Assembly (NCBI GenBank): GCA_028823185.1
Contig: JAPKBY010000056.1
Location: forward strand, 1 to 8,303
Direction: 5' to 3'
DNA length: 8,303 nt
Source: Planctomycetota bacterium
Lineage (GTDB): Bacteria; Planctomycetota; UBA1135; GCA-002686595
The position numbers were made by a program, and so were the translations under genes. This document shows positions 1-6,987 of the stretch, in pieces (the stretch's first letter is position 1; each line of letters begins with the position of its first letter). Under the pieces are notes generated by a model. That model was given only the letters and a program-made list of their open reading frames with translations. It was not told the origin of the DNA and searched no databases.

Positions 1-2364
1 TGTGAAGAGGAGTGGGACTCCTTACGCGACGGGCTCCGACTTCTCCGTACGGGTGATCACCCCAGAGCAGAGCTGCTCATCGCGCTCGCCTCCCAGATAG
101 AGAGCAGCTGCGGACGCCAAGACGCGATCCGAGCGACGCGACACCTCACCTCTCTCAGCGCAGCGGGCGCGTACACAGGCCTGGTCGCCTTCGAGGGAAT
201 TGATGAGACGCTCGATGAATATGAAATCAACGCGAGAGCTGATGACCCCGCAGAGCGCGCGCTCACCCTCAATTCGCTCTCGGAGATGTCCACAGAGCTG
301 GATCTACTGGAAGACCCACTACCAGCTGCCTATGCGCGGCGCGTGCTAGCAGAGCTCACACTGAACCAAGCCGAAGCTGGGTCCGCATCCGTCGCGGCCA
401 CGCTCGCTTCGAGCGCACTAGAGACCTATGAGCTCGTCGGCTTCCACGAGCAAGAGGTTGAAGCCCTCGAGGTGCTAGCCCGCGCACACCTCGCGACATC
501 TGAGCTGCGAGCTGCCAGAACAGAGGCCAGACGCGGCCTCGAGATCGCGAGAGAGATCGAAGATGTGCTCTATCAATCGCGCTGCCTTCGCGTCCTCGTT
601 CACATCGCAGACCTAAGCGGCGCGAGCCTAGACCGCGAACAATTGCTGCGAGAGTGGGGCGCCATCAGCCGGCACTCAGACATCGAAGAGTGGTGGGCGT
701 GGACGAGACAGACCGTCGCGTGGCACATCGACGAAGACCAACCCAAGCACGCGCTCGCATTCCTCCGAGATGCCCTCGCAGATCGGCGCGACATGAGCGG
801 GCGAGACCCGCTCGCCTCTCAAACGCTACGCAGGCAAGCCAACTCCCTAGAAGCGATGGCTCAAATCCGAGCTCAGAATTATGAGCGCGCAGCGCTCCTG
901 CTCGAGGAAGACCCCTCTAGCGATCGCTCGCGCTTGCTGCTCGCCTATCTAAACCTCAGGCGTCTTGATGAGGTCAACGCTGTGGAGGCAGAGACCTTGC
1001 TCACCGAGCTCTCCGAACTCCTAGATGAAGACTGGGTCGCTGGACTCCCACTAGAGCTGAGAGATGAGGGAGACATCTACGCAGGCGAGCTTCACCTCCT
1101 AAGAGGCGCCCCGGAGCTCGCACGGACATCACTAGAGCGCGCCGTTGAGCGCGTCATCCAACGCGAGCGCGGACTCGGGCAAGGATCTGCACTCCGCGAG
1201 ACCTCAAGCCTCGGGGGGGAAGCCCTCGGGCTCCACGCCGTGCAGCTCCTCGCTCGCGTCTACCTAGAGCTCGATCGCCCGCTCCTCGCGGCGCGCATCT
1301 CGGAAGACATGCAAGCGCGCACTCTTCGCCAGGACAGCTCCTCATTAGAAGAGCGACACCTCCTCGACTGGGCCAAGGACAGCGAGCTTGGCTTGCTCAC
1401 GTGGGTGATCGGACCTGACGAAGGTGTCGCGATCTGGATCGGCCATGAGGGCGAGAGCGCATCTCTTCAGATCCCTTTCGGGAGACGCTCAGTGCAACGA
1501 GCGGTGGGTCGCCTTCGCCAAGCGTTGCGCGACGAGCGCGTGAGTGACAGCGAAGACTTCGGCCTCGAGCTCGCGAACGCGCTGATCCCTCATGAGCTGC
1601 GTGATCTCCTCTCGAAGAAGAGCGGCCAGAGCCTCCTCCTCCTCGCCCACGGCCCGCTCGAAGCGCTCCCAATGAATGCGCTCTGCATCCAGACAAGCGA
1701 CGCCGGGTCCTTCGCCCTCTTAGCAGAAGCTGCGACCCTGAGGATCCTCCCCGGTATCCCCGCTCTACATCCAGGAGCGCAAAGCGAGAGCACACCGACG
1801 TGGGTCTTGGCCGGCGCGCCCACAGACCGTGAAGGGAGAGCGCGCCTGCTAGGGGCAAAGAGAGAGCTAGAAGAGATCCGTAAACAGAGAGGTTGTGAAC
1901 TTCTCACTGGAGAGGCCATGGATCGCGAGGCGATGATCTCTGTGATCGAAGATGATGCATGCCTCCACATCGCCACGCACATCGAATGGATCGACACGGC
2001 CTTCGGCCCTTCGCCAGCCATAGAGCTCTCAAACGGTGAGCTGCTCACCGTCGCTGACTTACCCGTACACTTTGGCGCGCGCGAGCTCGTGGTCCTCGCT
2101 GGATGCGAGAGCGCTGGCGGACGAATGCTAGATGGCGAGGGCGCGCTCGGCTTCACGAGAGCCTTCTTGAAGTCGGGTACGCGCGGAGTCGTCGCGACCC
2201 TCTGGCCGGTAAAAGATGAAGCCGCCGAGGACTTCGGCTTGGCCCTTCACAAAAGCTTGATGGCGCAGAGCTCTCCCTCCGTGGCCGTCAGAGAGGCTAG
2301 CTCTCAGCTCCGCGAAGCTGGCGAGCCTGATTGGGCGGCCTTCCAGCTGCTCGGTCGTGACTGA
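1..2364 (+). CDS. TPR-CHAT caspase-like protein (5'-truncated)
   Basis: The frame is open from base 1 with no stop, so this is the last 787 residues of a longer protein; the ATG at 286 is probably internal. Residues about 1-480 are Leu/Ala/Arg/Glu-rich helical repeats of TPR type, for example EALEVLARAHLATSELRAA near residues 154-172. From about residue 540 to the end it matches the CHAT domain (caspase HetF-associated with TPRs). Visible features are the HGPLEALPMNAL segment with His550, LHIATH with the likely catalytic His660, and VVLAGCESAGG with the likely nucleophile Cys702, followed by GALGFTRAFLKSGTRGVVATLW and the terminal WAAFQLLGRD. CHAT proteins are clan CD cysteine peptidases or relatives, usually cytoplasmic, with the TPRs binding partners. 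Both dyad residues are present, so peptidase activity is plausible. Substrate and partner are not shown by the sequence. No CRISPR effector gene lies nearby, so a craspase-type role is not supported here. Confidence 0.9.
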   Translation, partial: CEEEWDSLRDGLRLLRTGDHPRAELLIALASQIESSCGRQDAIRATRHLTSLSAAGAYTGLVAFEGIDETLDEYEINARADDPAERALTLNSLSEMSTELDLLEDPLPAAYARRVLAELTLNQAEAGSASVAATLASSALETYELVGFHEQEVEALEVLARAHLATSELRAARTEARRGLEIAREIEDVLYQSRCLRVLVHIADLSGASLDREQLLREWGAISRHSDIEEWWAWTRQTVAWHIDEDQPKHALAFLRDALADRRDMSGRDPLASQTLRRQANSLEAMAQIRAQNYERAALLLEEDPSSDRSRLLLAYLNLRRLDEVNAVEAETLLTELSELLDEDWVAGLPLELRDEGDIYAGELHLLRGAPELARTSLERAVERVIQRERGLGQGSALRETSSLGGEALGLHAVQLLARVYLELDRPLLAARISEDMQARTLRQDSSSLEERHLLDWAKDSELGLLTWVIGPDEGVAIWIGHEGESASLQIPFGRRSVQRAVGRLRQALRDERVSDSEDFGLELANALIPHELRDLLSKKSGQSLLLLAHGPLEALPMNALCIQTSDAGSFALLAEAATLRILPGIPALHPGAQSESTPTWVLAGAPTDREGRARLLGAKRELEEIRKQRGCELLTGEAMDREAMISVIEDDACLHIATHIEWIDTAFGPSPAIELSNGELLTVADLPVHFGARELVVLAGCESAGGRMLDGEGALGFTRAFLKSGTRGVVATLWPVKDEAAEDFGLALHKSLMAQSSPSVAVREASSQLREAGEPDWAAFQLLGRD

Positions 2365-2503
2365 GACGCTCTAGCTCAAGCCACAAAGAGCGCCGGACAC
2401 CTGCTCGGCATCCAGGACGCAGCTCCGGAGAGGCAACGCGACTCCAGAGATGTAAATCCATCGCCTCCTGTACGCCTTAACGGTGGCCTAGAGCACAAAT
2501 AAG

Positions 2504-2538
2504 CCCTCATTCTCTCCTGAGGGTCTGCCCTCGGGCAG
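2504..2538 (+). terminator. Two adjacent hairpins, possible terminator of the CHAT gene
   Basis: CCCTCA at 2504-2509 pairs with TGAGGG at 2518-2523 across an 8-nt loop. It is followed at once by CTGCC/GGCAG (2525-2529 with 2534-2538) around a CTCG loop. They lie 140-174 nt after the CHAT stop and 85 nt before the next ATG. No T-run follows, so an intrinsic terminator is only one option; a leader element of the next gene is another. The rest of 2365-2622 shows no ORF that I would call. Confidence 0.3.
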
Positions 2539-2581
2539 CCAGCTAAAGGGTCCATCTAAGCTTGTCGATATCTGTTCTTCG

Positions 2582-2600
2582 CGGAGACCTCTCGTCTCCG
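2582..2600 (+). promoter_or_regulatory. Leader hairpin just upstream of the ribosome binding site
   Basis: CGGAGAC at 2582-2588 pairs perfectly with GTCTCCG at 2594-2600 around a CTCTC loop. It ends 10 nt before the AAGGA Shine-Dalgarno sequence (2611-2615) of the small secreted-protein gene. It could stabilise the mRNA 5' end or tune translation; no ligand or regulator can be named. Confidence 0.35.
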
Positions 2601-2622
2601 TCTCACAAAGAAGGAAGACACG

Positions 2623-3123
2623 ATGCTGATCCCCGCCCTATTGCTCTCGCTCCTCGCCGGCTCACAAGCCGCCCCGAGTGACACCCTCATTAACTGTGCT
2701 GTGACAGAGCACAGCTTCGAAGCGAGCAATAACACCAAGCAGACCTTCGTGATCAGCTTCTCGACCCCCGATCGCTGCTCTGTTCTGCACCTCGCCCTGC
2801 CCTCGAACAGCAAGCTGGACTTCTCCTTCCCCGAACACGCGCTCAGAGGTTCATGGATCGAGATCTCTTATCTCTCACCTCGGCACTTCCTAAGCACCGG
2901 CGCTATGCGCCTGCCGGACACTGGCGCGATCAACATATCTACCTCCGATGGAGAGCTCCGCGGGACCCTTCCCCAAGGCACGCTGCTCCCGGACTCCATC
3001 GCATCATTCGTGAGCTTCCCCACATGCTCTACCGCTCTCGACGTCGGCGTTCCGCCGCCCTCTGATGACCCGATCATTGACGAGGTCACCGATCTGCGTC
3101 GTCGTTGCCGCAGACCGATCTAG
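2623..3123 (+). CDS. Small secreted protein of unknown function
   Basis: This 166-residue protein belongs to no family I recognise. The ATG is preceded by AAGGA at 2611-2615, 7 nt upstream, which supports this start. The N-terminus is a short hydrophobic signal peptide (MLIPALLLSLLAGSQA) with likely cleavage after the AxA-like GSQA, near residue 16, giving a mature protein of about 150 residues. It has no further transmembrane segment. The mature part contains four cysteines (25, 52, 135, 162), an even number compatible with two disulfides, and looks beta-rich with many Ser/Thr. The tail is acidic and Pro-rich (VPPPSDDPIIDEV) and ends in a very basic DLRRRCRRPI. There is no lipobox cysteine at the cleavage site, so it is more likely periplasmic or extracellular than a lipoprotein. 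It stands alone: 258 nt separate it from the CHAT gene and the next gene is convergent. Confidence 0.75.
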   Translation: MLIPALLLSLLAGSQAAPSDTLINCAVTEHSFEASNNTKQTFVISFSTPDRCSVLHLALPSNSKLDFSFPEHALRGSWIEISYLSPRHFLSTGAMRLPDTGAINISTSDGELRGTLPQGTLLPDSIASFVSFPTCSTALDVGVPPPSDDPIIDEVTDLRRRCRRPI

Positions 3124-3181
3124 TCAAGAGCCACATCACCCACTCCACTCGGCGCGTTCGAGCGGAGAACTCCAGAGAGAT

Positions 3182-3212
3182 AGGCGGAGCTCGGTTCAAC
3201 CGGACTCCGCCT
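3182..3212. terminator. Strong hairpin, likely bidirectional terminator
   Basis: AGGCGGAG at 3182-3189 pairs with CTCCGCCT at 3205-3212. After one mismatch (C3190/A3204) and a T-G wobble the stem continues with CGGT/ACCG to a 3-nt loop. It lies 59 nt after the stop of the plus-strand gene and 22 nt beyond the stop of the minus-strand gene. A T-rich tract (TGTTCTGTTCTC) follows on the plus strand. Position between convergent genes and near-perfect pairing support termination from both sides. Confidence 0.7.
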
Positions 3213-3233
3213 GTTCTGTTCTCGCCCAAACGA

Positions 3234-3938
3234 TCAGCTCGCAACTCGACCAGGCCTCGACCCTTCAGGCATGCTCCCCAAGATGCGCTCTAGACCCGGA
3301 CCCTCGCGGCCGACGTAGATCCCTTCAGAGCTCAGCTCCAAGATCGGATAAGAGCCGCTCTCTGAAGCCACCTCTGTGGGACGCACCCACAGCTCGACTC
3401 CACGCTCTCGCATGAACTTCAGCGCCCGTGCTTCATCTGTGATCGAGCCAAGAGGATCTCCGCTGACGTTACAGCTCGTGATGAGAGGCGCGCTGAATGA
3501 GTGACCTCCGAAGAGCTCTGGCTCGGCCGTCTCTTGAAAGGCCGCCTCCACCTCTCGCATCAGCGCCCTGGCATGACCTCCCAGCACGAGCGTCTGGTGG
3601 CTGCCGCTGCGCACGGTCTTTGAATTCAGCTCTTTGTCCGATATCTGACAGCGATAGAACACGTCTTCGGTTCCCTCCAGCACAGCGGGATCCTCGATGC
3701 CAGTCGGCAGGCTGCTCTTTTGGATCATCTCCCAGAAGGATCGAATGTCGCCCACAGCTGAACCATAGTTCTTGCCGGGCAGGCGCGACTTCATCTCGTC
3801 AAGGCCTTTGGCGCCAGCGCCGGTGGCAGGTGCGATCAATGTGTAGACCTGTGGCAGCTGCAACAACACCGGACGACGCCGCATATAGTCGATGACCTCT
3901 CCGAAGGTCGACTCATTCTCAACCGACAAGACCCTCAC
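3234..3938 (-). CDS. Divergent Sua5/YrdC-fold protein
   Basis: I place the start at GTG 3938, whose GTGA overlaps the TGA of the upstream isomerase-like gene; this gives 234 residues. A frame-open extension to ATG 3986 would add 16 residues inside that gene and is less likely. The Sua5/YrdC signatures in order are a divergent entry motif LPQVYTLIAPATGAG (28-42; the family usually has PTxTxYGL), KSRLPG (50-55) giving the K-x-R pair, PLITSCNVSGDP (151-162) giving the S-x-N pair (S155, N157), and a late YPILELSSEGIYVGREGPG (197-215; family pattern STVVDL...ILREG). Sua5/YrdC proteins make threonylcarbamoyl-AMP for tRNA t6A; related domains occur in HypF carbamoyltransferases. The altered nucleotide/threonine-entry motif suggests a paralogue rather than the housekeeping enzyme, probably cytoplasmic, with a reaction linked to its coupled neighbour. 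The actual substrate is unknown. Confidence 0.7.
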   Translation of the reverse strand: MRVLSVENESTFGEVIDYMRRRPVLLQLPQVYTLIAPATGAGAKGLDEMKSRLPGKNYGSAVGDIRSFWEMIQKSSLPTGIEDPAVLEGTEDVFYRCQISDKELNSKTVRSGSHQTLVLGGHARALMREVEAAFQETAEPELFGGHSFSAPLITSCNVSGDPLGSITDEARALKFMRERGVELWVRPTEVASESGSYPILELSSEGIYVGREGPGLERILGSMPEGSRPGRVAS

Positions 3939-4708
3939 AGGCCACCCCCCAAGAGTCTCCCTGCATTTGGAATCGCAGCGTCCCAACCGAACCTCTGCTT
4001 CAACGCGAAGACCGTCGCCGTCGCTGCGCTGATGACTGGGATCCCGAGCGCTGCCTCCACGATCGGCACAGCAGCAAGCGATGGCATCTGAACACAGGCG
4101 GAGAGAATGACAGCGTCTGCGCCTCTGACATCGAGCCGCTTCACCTCCTCGATCAATTGATGCGGAGACCTCCTCCCGACCTCGAGGTTGTCTGCGATGC
4201 TCAGTGAGATCGCGTCGATGACTTCGACCCCTTCCGCCTCGATCCCTTGAACGACCTTCTCGGTCAAACCGGGCAGATAGGGGGCGATCAAGCTGACACG
4301 CTTCGCGCCCAGATGTGAGAGCGCCTCATTTAGGGCTCCAGCGCTCGTGATCACCGGCGCTTCGCTATCTCCCATTTTGCTCTTGAGGCGACGCTCGAGT
4401 TCTAGAGCATATTCAGGACCTTGGCACATGACCGCCACGAGGCACGCGTAAGCGATCGCGTCCACCTCCGCGTCCGCCAGCTCCTCTACACAGCGATCCG
4501 CCTGAGCGTCCATCTTCAAGAGCTCTTCCGGACTGACCGTGCGCATTCGCATCCTTGAGGAGTGAACCGTCAGCTGTGGGCCACCTTCAGCGCTCATCCG
4601 TCGAAACATCTCCGGCAGCTCCGTCTCCATCGTCGTATTGGAGCTCGGCACGACGAGCCCCAAGCGATAGGGGGTTTCGTGTGTACTGCTAATAACGGCT
4701 CGTTTCAT
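3935..4708 (-). CDS. maiA: Maleate cis-trans isomerase family protein (Asp/Glu racemase superfamily)
   Basis: I chose ATG 4708, giving 257 residues, because MKRAVISSTHETPYRLGLVVP fits the family N-terminus; an in-frame ATG at 4801 would add 31 residues that look unrelated. Diagnostic motifs are VVPSSNTTMETE (19-30), HSSRMRM (49-55), AIAYACLVAVM (84-94) with Cys89, TSAGALNEAL (121-130), LIAPY (140-144), and ILSACVQMPSL (201-211) with Cys205. The two cysteines are the acid/base-nucleophile pair of this superfamily. Maleate isomerase converts maleate to fumarate, for example at the end of aerobic nicotinate degradation, in the cytoplasm. No other nicotinate-pathway gene is visible, so a different dicarboxylic substrate is possible; the symbol reflects family membership. 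The ribosome binding site is weak (AGGG about 8 nt upstream). It is the first gene of a two-gene unit, overlapping the YrdC-like gene by 4 nt. Confidence 0.82.
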   Translation of the reverse strand: MKRAVISSTHETPYRLGLVVPSSNTTMETELPEMFRRMSAEGGPQLTVHSSRMRMRTVSPEELLKMDAQADRCVEELADAEVDAIAYACLVAVMCQGPEYALELERRLKSKMGDSEAPVITSAGALNEALSHLGAKRVSLIAPYLPGLTEKVVQGIEAEGVEVIDAISLSIADNLEVGRRSPHQLIEEVKRLDVRGADAVILSACVQMPSLAAVPIVEAALGIPVISAATATVFALKQRFGWDAAIPNAGRLLGGGL

Positions 4709-4781
4709 GGCTAACCCTGAGGCTTGAGAGTGGTTGTTGGAGTGAACTAGAGACAGGGGCTTCCGATTGACAGCTGAAGGA

Positions 4782-4802
4782 GGTGATGCAAAAAACATCA
4801 CC
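4782..4802. promoter_or_regulatory. Perfect 7-bp palindrome in the divergent intergenic region
   Basis: GGTGATG (4782-4788), spacer CAAAAAA, then CATCACC (4796-4802). It lies 74 nt upstream of the isomerase start and about 200 nt upstream of the methyltransferase-kinase start. Shape and place suit an operator for a dimeric regulator, though no regulator gene is in the window. The left arm is part of AAGGAGGTGAT (4777-4787), an 11-base match to an ideal Shine-Dalgarno sequence, but no start codon sits at useful spacing after it. Confidence 0.4.
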
Positions 4803-4928
4803 GCTCTTCTTCAAACACGGCTCCCGTCTCAACCAATTGCGCCCGGACAACCAAACAGGACGACGAATCCATTTTTTTCAACGAGAGAGGCCCTCGCACT
4901 GGGCCCCATCGGCGATGAGACAGAAGCG

Positions 4929-4950
4929 TCACGGTTAGTTCTTCACGGTT
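4929..4950. repeat. Direct repeat TCACGGTT x2
   Basis: TCACGGTT occurs at 4929-4936 and again at 4943-4950, 14 nt apart start to start, 55-76 nt upstream of the ATG at 5005. Tandem half-sites at this spacing can be activator or repressor sites. An 8-mer pair could also arise by chance. Confidence 0.35.
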
Positions 4951-4970
4951 TGAGCCCCACTTGGGATAGG
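4942..4970 (+). promoter_or_regulatory. Weak sigma70-like promoter candidate for the methyltransferase-kinase gene
   Basis: TTCACG (4942-4947) is separated by 17 nt from GATAGG (4965-4970). The boxes match the consensus at 4 and 3 of 6 positions. If real, transcription would start near 4977 and give a leader of only about 28 nt, containing the hairpin at 4981-4996. The left box overlaps the second TCACGGTT repeat, which would suit regulation at that site. Confidence 0.2.
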
Positions 4971-4980
4971 GTTCGCTTGC

Positions 4981-4996
4981 GGGGGAATTGTCCCCC
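4981..4996 (+). promoter_or_regulatory. Hairpin immediately before the start codon of the methyltransferase-kinase gene
   Basis: GGGGGA (4981-4986) pairs with TCCCCC (4991-4996) around an ATTG loop and ends 8 nt before ATG 5005. The only purine-rich, ribosome-binding-like stretch upstream of that ATG is the GGGGGA arm itself, so folding would hide it. This may lower or control translation. Confidence 0.4.
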
Positions 4997-5004
4997 CTGA
5001 CCCC

Positions 5005-6753
5005 ATGAGCCCTCTCCGCAATGCCCCCTGGCCCTTGGAGGCCGACGATCTCGCGAGCTTCTTTGCTCGAGTAGAGAGCGGCGCAGAGTTCCGCTTGGCT
5101 TTTGAGGAGCTCCTCTGCGATCTCTCCTTGGCGAAGGCAGAACACTTGATGCTGATTACACGCCAAGGGCGCGCGGGCTGGATCCCGCTGCTTCGCACAC
5201 ACACAGGCCGCGCCTTGGTGATCGGAAACGCCTTCTCGGGTGCAGGCCCTGGGCTGGCACAAGCTGGCTGGGAGGTCGTCCTTCGTGATGACTGTCAACA
5301 GCGCTTAGCCTTCGCCCTCGCTCGCGCCAAAGACCTTGGGCTAGAGCTCCAGACGGAGCTCTCTCAAGGCGAGCGACATCTCCCACACGGAGATGAGAGC
5401 TTTGACCTGATCGTCAGAGACGGCAAGGAAGGAGCGGAGACACGCGAGCTCGCTCGTCTCGCTAGAGGAGAGGTCGTCCTGATCGCAGACAACCGCTATG
5501 CGTACAAGAGATCGGTAGGTGTGCACGGCGAATTCAAGGTGAGAGCACCGCTGGAGTACCTTCGAAGCCTGTTCTCAAGCGAGGGTCAATCACTCGCTGA
5601 CTACGCAAAGGAGCTGAAGCTCGCCGGCTTAGTCGGACTACGACCGCACTCCCTCTATCCTCACTCAGCGGACTTCACTTTTTGTGTCTCCCTGAGTGAT
5701 GAAGGGCCATCACTGCCTATCGGGCCCAAGGAGCGCACGAATAAGCTCAAGATCCTAGGACAGAAGCTCGGGCTCTTCCCCTTGCTCACACCCTCCTACG
5801 CTCTGATCTCTCACAAGCCTAAAGCCCGGCTTCTTCGCCCCCTCGCGGAGAGGCTCCTCTGCAAAGCGCTAAGCCTCGAGAGTGATCAGAGCCCGCCTCT
5901 TGAGCACCTGGTCGCTACGCGAGGAAACAACGCGCTGCTGCTCTCGGGCGGCACAGAGCCGCTCGCTCTCCATCTACCTTTGGAGAGAAGACAGCAGACC
6001 CAAGTAAAACGACACCTCGCCACTCTGTCCTTATTGAGAGAAGAGTTCCCCACTGTTCCAGTCCCTCGTCCCAGAGGCTTGCTCAGCATTGATGGTATGT
6101 GGTGCGCGGCAGAGGAGCGCCTCAGCGGATGGACAGCTGGTCAGATCTGTGGAGATCACCAGAAGGTCTCGCGGATGCTCTCCGACGCCTCTCTGCACTT
6201 GGCCGATCTCGTCACGCGACCTGCGCAGGCATTCTCGGAGCTAGACTGTGAAGAGCTCATCGGAGAGCGCGTGAGGCGAGTCGCTCTGAAGGCAAGGGAC
6301 GCAGAGACCAAGGCGGCCCTGAGAGAGATGGGAGAGCGAGCGAGAGAGCAGCTGATCGGGATCTCCTTTCCTTTAGTCCGCTCTCATGGCGATCTGCGCA
6401 GCAAGCATGTTCAGGTCGACCACCAAGGGAACGTCCTCGGTTATCTAGATTGGGGAGCAACTGAAGAGCGAGACCTTCCGCTCTTCGACCTGCTCCACCT
6501 CATCATCAATGAGCGCAAGCAGGAAGGTCAGCTCGAAGCTGGCGAGGCTTGGAGGCTCTTCCTGGACGAGAAGGAGGGCAATCGAAGGGAATATGAGCGA
6601 GCAGCTCTCGAGGACTACTCCCAACGCCTTGGACTCTCCGAGGAATTTAGATCAGCCATTGAGAGCCTCTATCCACTCTTCGTGGCCGACGCCGCAGAAA
6701 AAAACTGGGACTACAGCCGGCCTCGATGGCTCCGACGCCAATTTGGGCTCTAA
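5005..6753 (+). CDS. Methyltransferase-like / APH-type phosphotransferase fusion protein
   Basis: 582 residues with two domains. Residues about 65-230 look like a class I SAM methyltransferase: strand and loop RALVIGNAFSGAGPGLAQAG (69-88), acidic VVLRDD (91-96) and DESFDLIVRDG (130-140), where the motif I loop is atypical. Residues about 300-582 resemble the APH/choline-kinase fold: VPVPRPRGLL (351-360), EERLSG (370-375), a Brenner-type loop HGDLRSKHVQVD with catalytic Asp463, and YLDWG with metal-binding Asp482. His468 replaces the usual Asn of HGDxxxxN, a change also known in macrolide 2'-phosphotransferases. The N-lobe ATP-binding lysine is not obvious, so activity is uncertain. It has no signal peptide or membrane segment, so it is cytoplasmic. 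ATG 5005 is the only good start after the in-frame stop at 4951, but it lacks a clear Shine-Dalgarno sequence. The gene diverges from the isomerase unit. Methylation and phosphorylation of a sugar or surface-polymer precursor is one guess; the substrate is unknown. Confidence 0.78.
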   Translation: MSPLRNAPWPLEADDLASFFARVESGAEFRLAFEELLCDLSLAKAEHLMLITRQGRAGWIPLLRTHTGRALVIGNAFSGAGPGLAQAGWEVVLRDDCQQRLAFALARAKDLGLELQTELSQGERHLPHGDESFDLIVRDGKEGAETRELARLARGEVVLIADNRYAYKRSVGVHGEFKVRAPLEYLRSLFSSEGQSLADYAKELKLAGLVGLRPHSLYPHSADFTFCVSLSDEGPSLPIGPKERTNKLKILGQKLGLFPLLTPSYALISHKPKARLLRPLAERLLCKALSLESDQSPPLEHLVATRGNNALLLSGGTEPLALHLPLERRQQTQVKRHLATLSLLREEFPTVPVPRPRGLLSIDGMWCAAEERLSGWTAGQICGDHQKVSRMLSDASLHLADLVTRPAQAFSELDCEELIGERVRRVALKARDAETKAALREMGERAREQLIGISFPLVRSHGDLRSKHVQVDHQGNVLGYLDWGATEERDLPLFDLLHLIINERKQEGQLEAGEAWRLFLDEKEGNRREYERAALEDYSQRLGLSEEFRSAIESLYPLFVADAAEKNWDYSRPRWLRRQFGL

Positions 6754-6807
6754 CCCCCCCAGAACAGCGGGTCTCAATTCAGAAAAGCTGTCTAAATGGC
6801 GGCAGGG

Positions 6808-6827
6808 GGGGGCCTTATTAGGCCTCT
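6808..6827 (+). terminator. Weak terminator candidate after the fusion gene
   Basis: GGCCT (6811-6815) pairs with AGGCC (6820-6824) around TATT, and the stem can be extended by G-C and G-T pairs to 6808/6827. It lies 54 nt after the TAA stop. It is not followed by a T-run, so its strength is doubtful. Confidence 0.35.
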
Positions 6828-6987
6828 AATCGTGCTTATTGGGAATCAGAGGGCACTCGCACGGCCTAGGCTTCGTCCACAGATAGTTAACGGGTGCAAC
6901 AGCAGGTCTATTTACGACTTCCTATCGTGCCCCTTAATGCCTGAATTTCACCTCGGAATGGGAAGGAAGCAAAAGCTACTAACCACA

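Noticed and set aside
1..285. Treating the ATG at 286 as the start of the CHAT gene
   Set aside because: The same frame is open back to base 1 and encodes similar helical sequence, so the gene very likely begins outside the window.
1590..2156. Long minus-strand open frame (188 codons) inside the CHAT gene
   Set aside because: It lies antisense to the strongly recognisable CHAT domain, has Ser/Arg-rich low-quality composition and shows no family signature.
4777..4787. Possible 16S rRNA 3' end on the minus strand (ATCACCTCCTT)
   Set aside because: Only 11 bases match and the sequence around them is unlike rRNA.
4767..4795. TTGACA at 4767-4772 as a -35 box
   Set aside because: The matching -10 position is an A-run with no TATAAT-like sequence, so no promoter can be supported there.
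4767..5000. Plus-strand open frame starting at TTG, ahead of the fusion gene
   Set aside because: It has no ribosome binding site before the TTG, no recognisable sequence, and overlaps the palindrome, repeats and hairpin of the divergent control region.
4798..5298. Minus-strand 166-codon frame across the fusion gene start
   Set aside because: It is antisense to the methyltransferase-like domain and has no motif or ribosome binding site support.
6509..6829. Plus-strand 106-codon frame overlapping the end of the fusion gene
   Set aside because: It is a frame-shifted shadow of the phosphotransferase domain running into non-coding sequence, with low-complexity composition.
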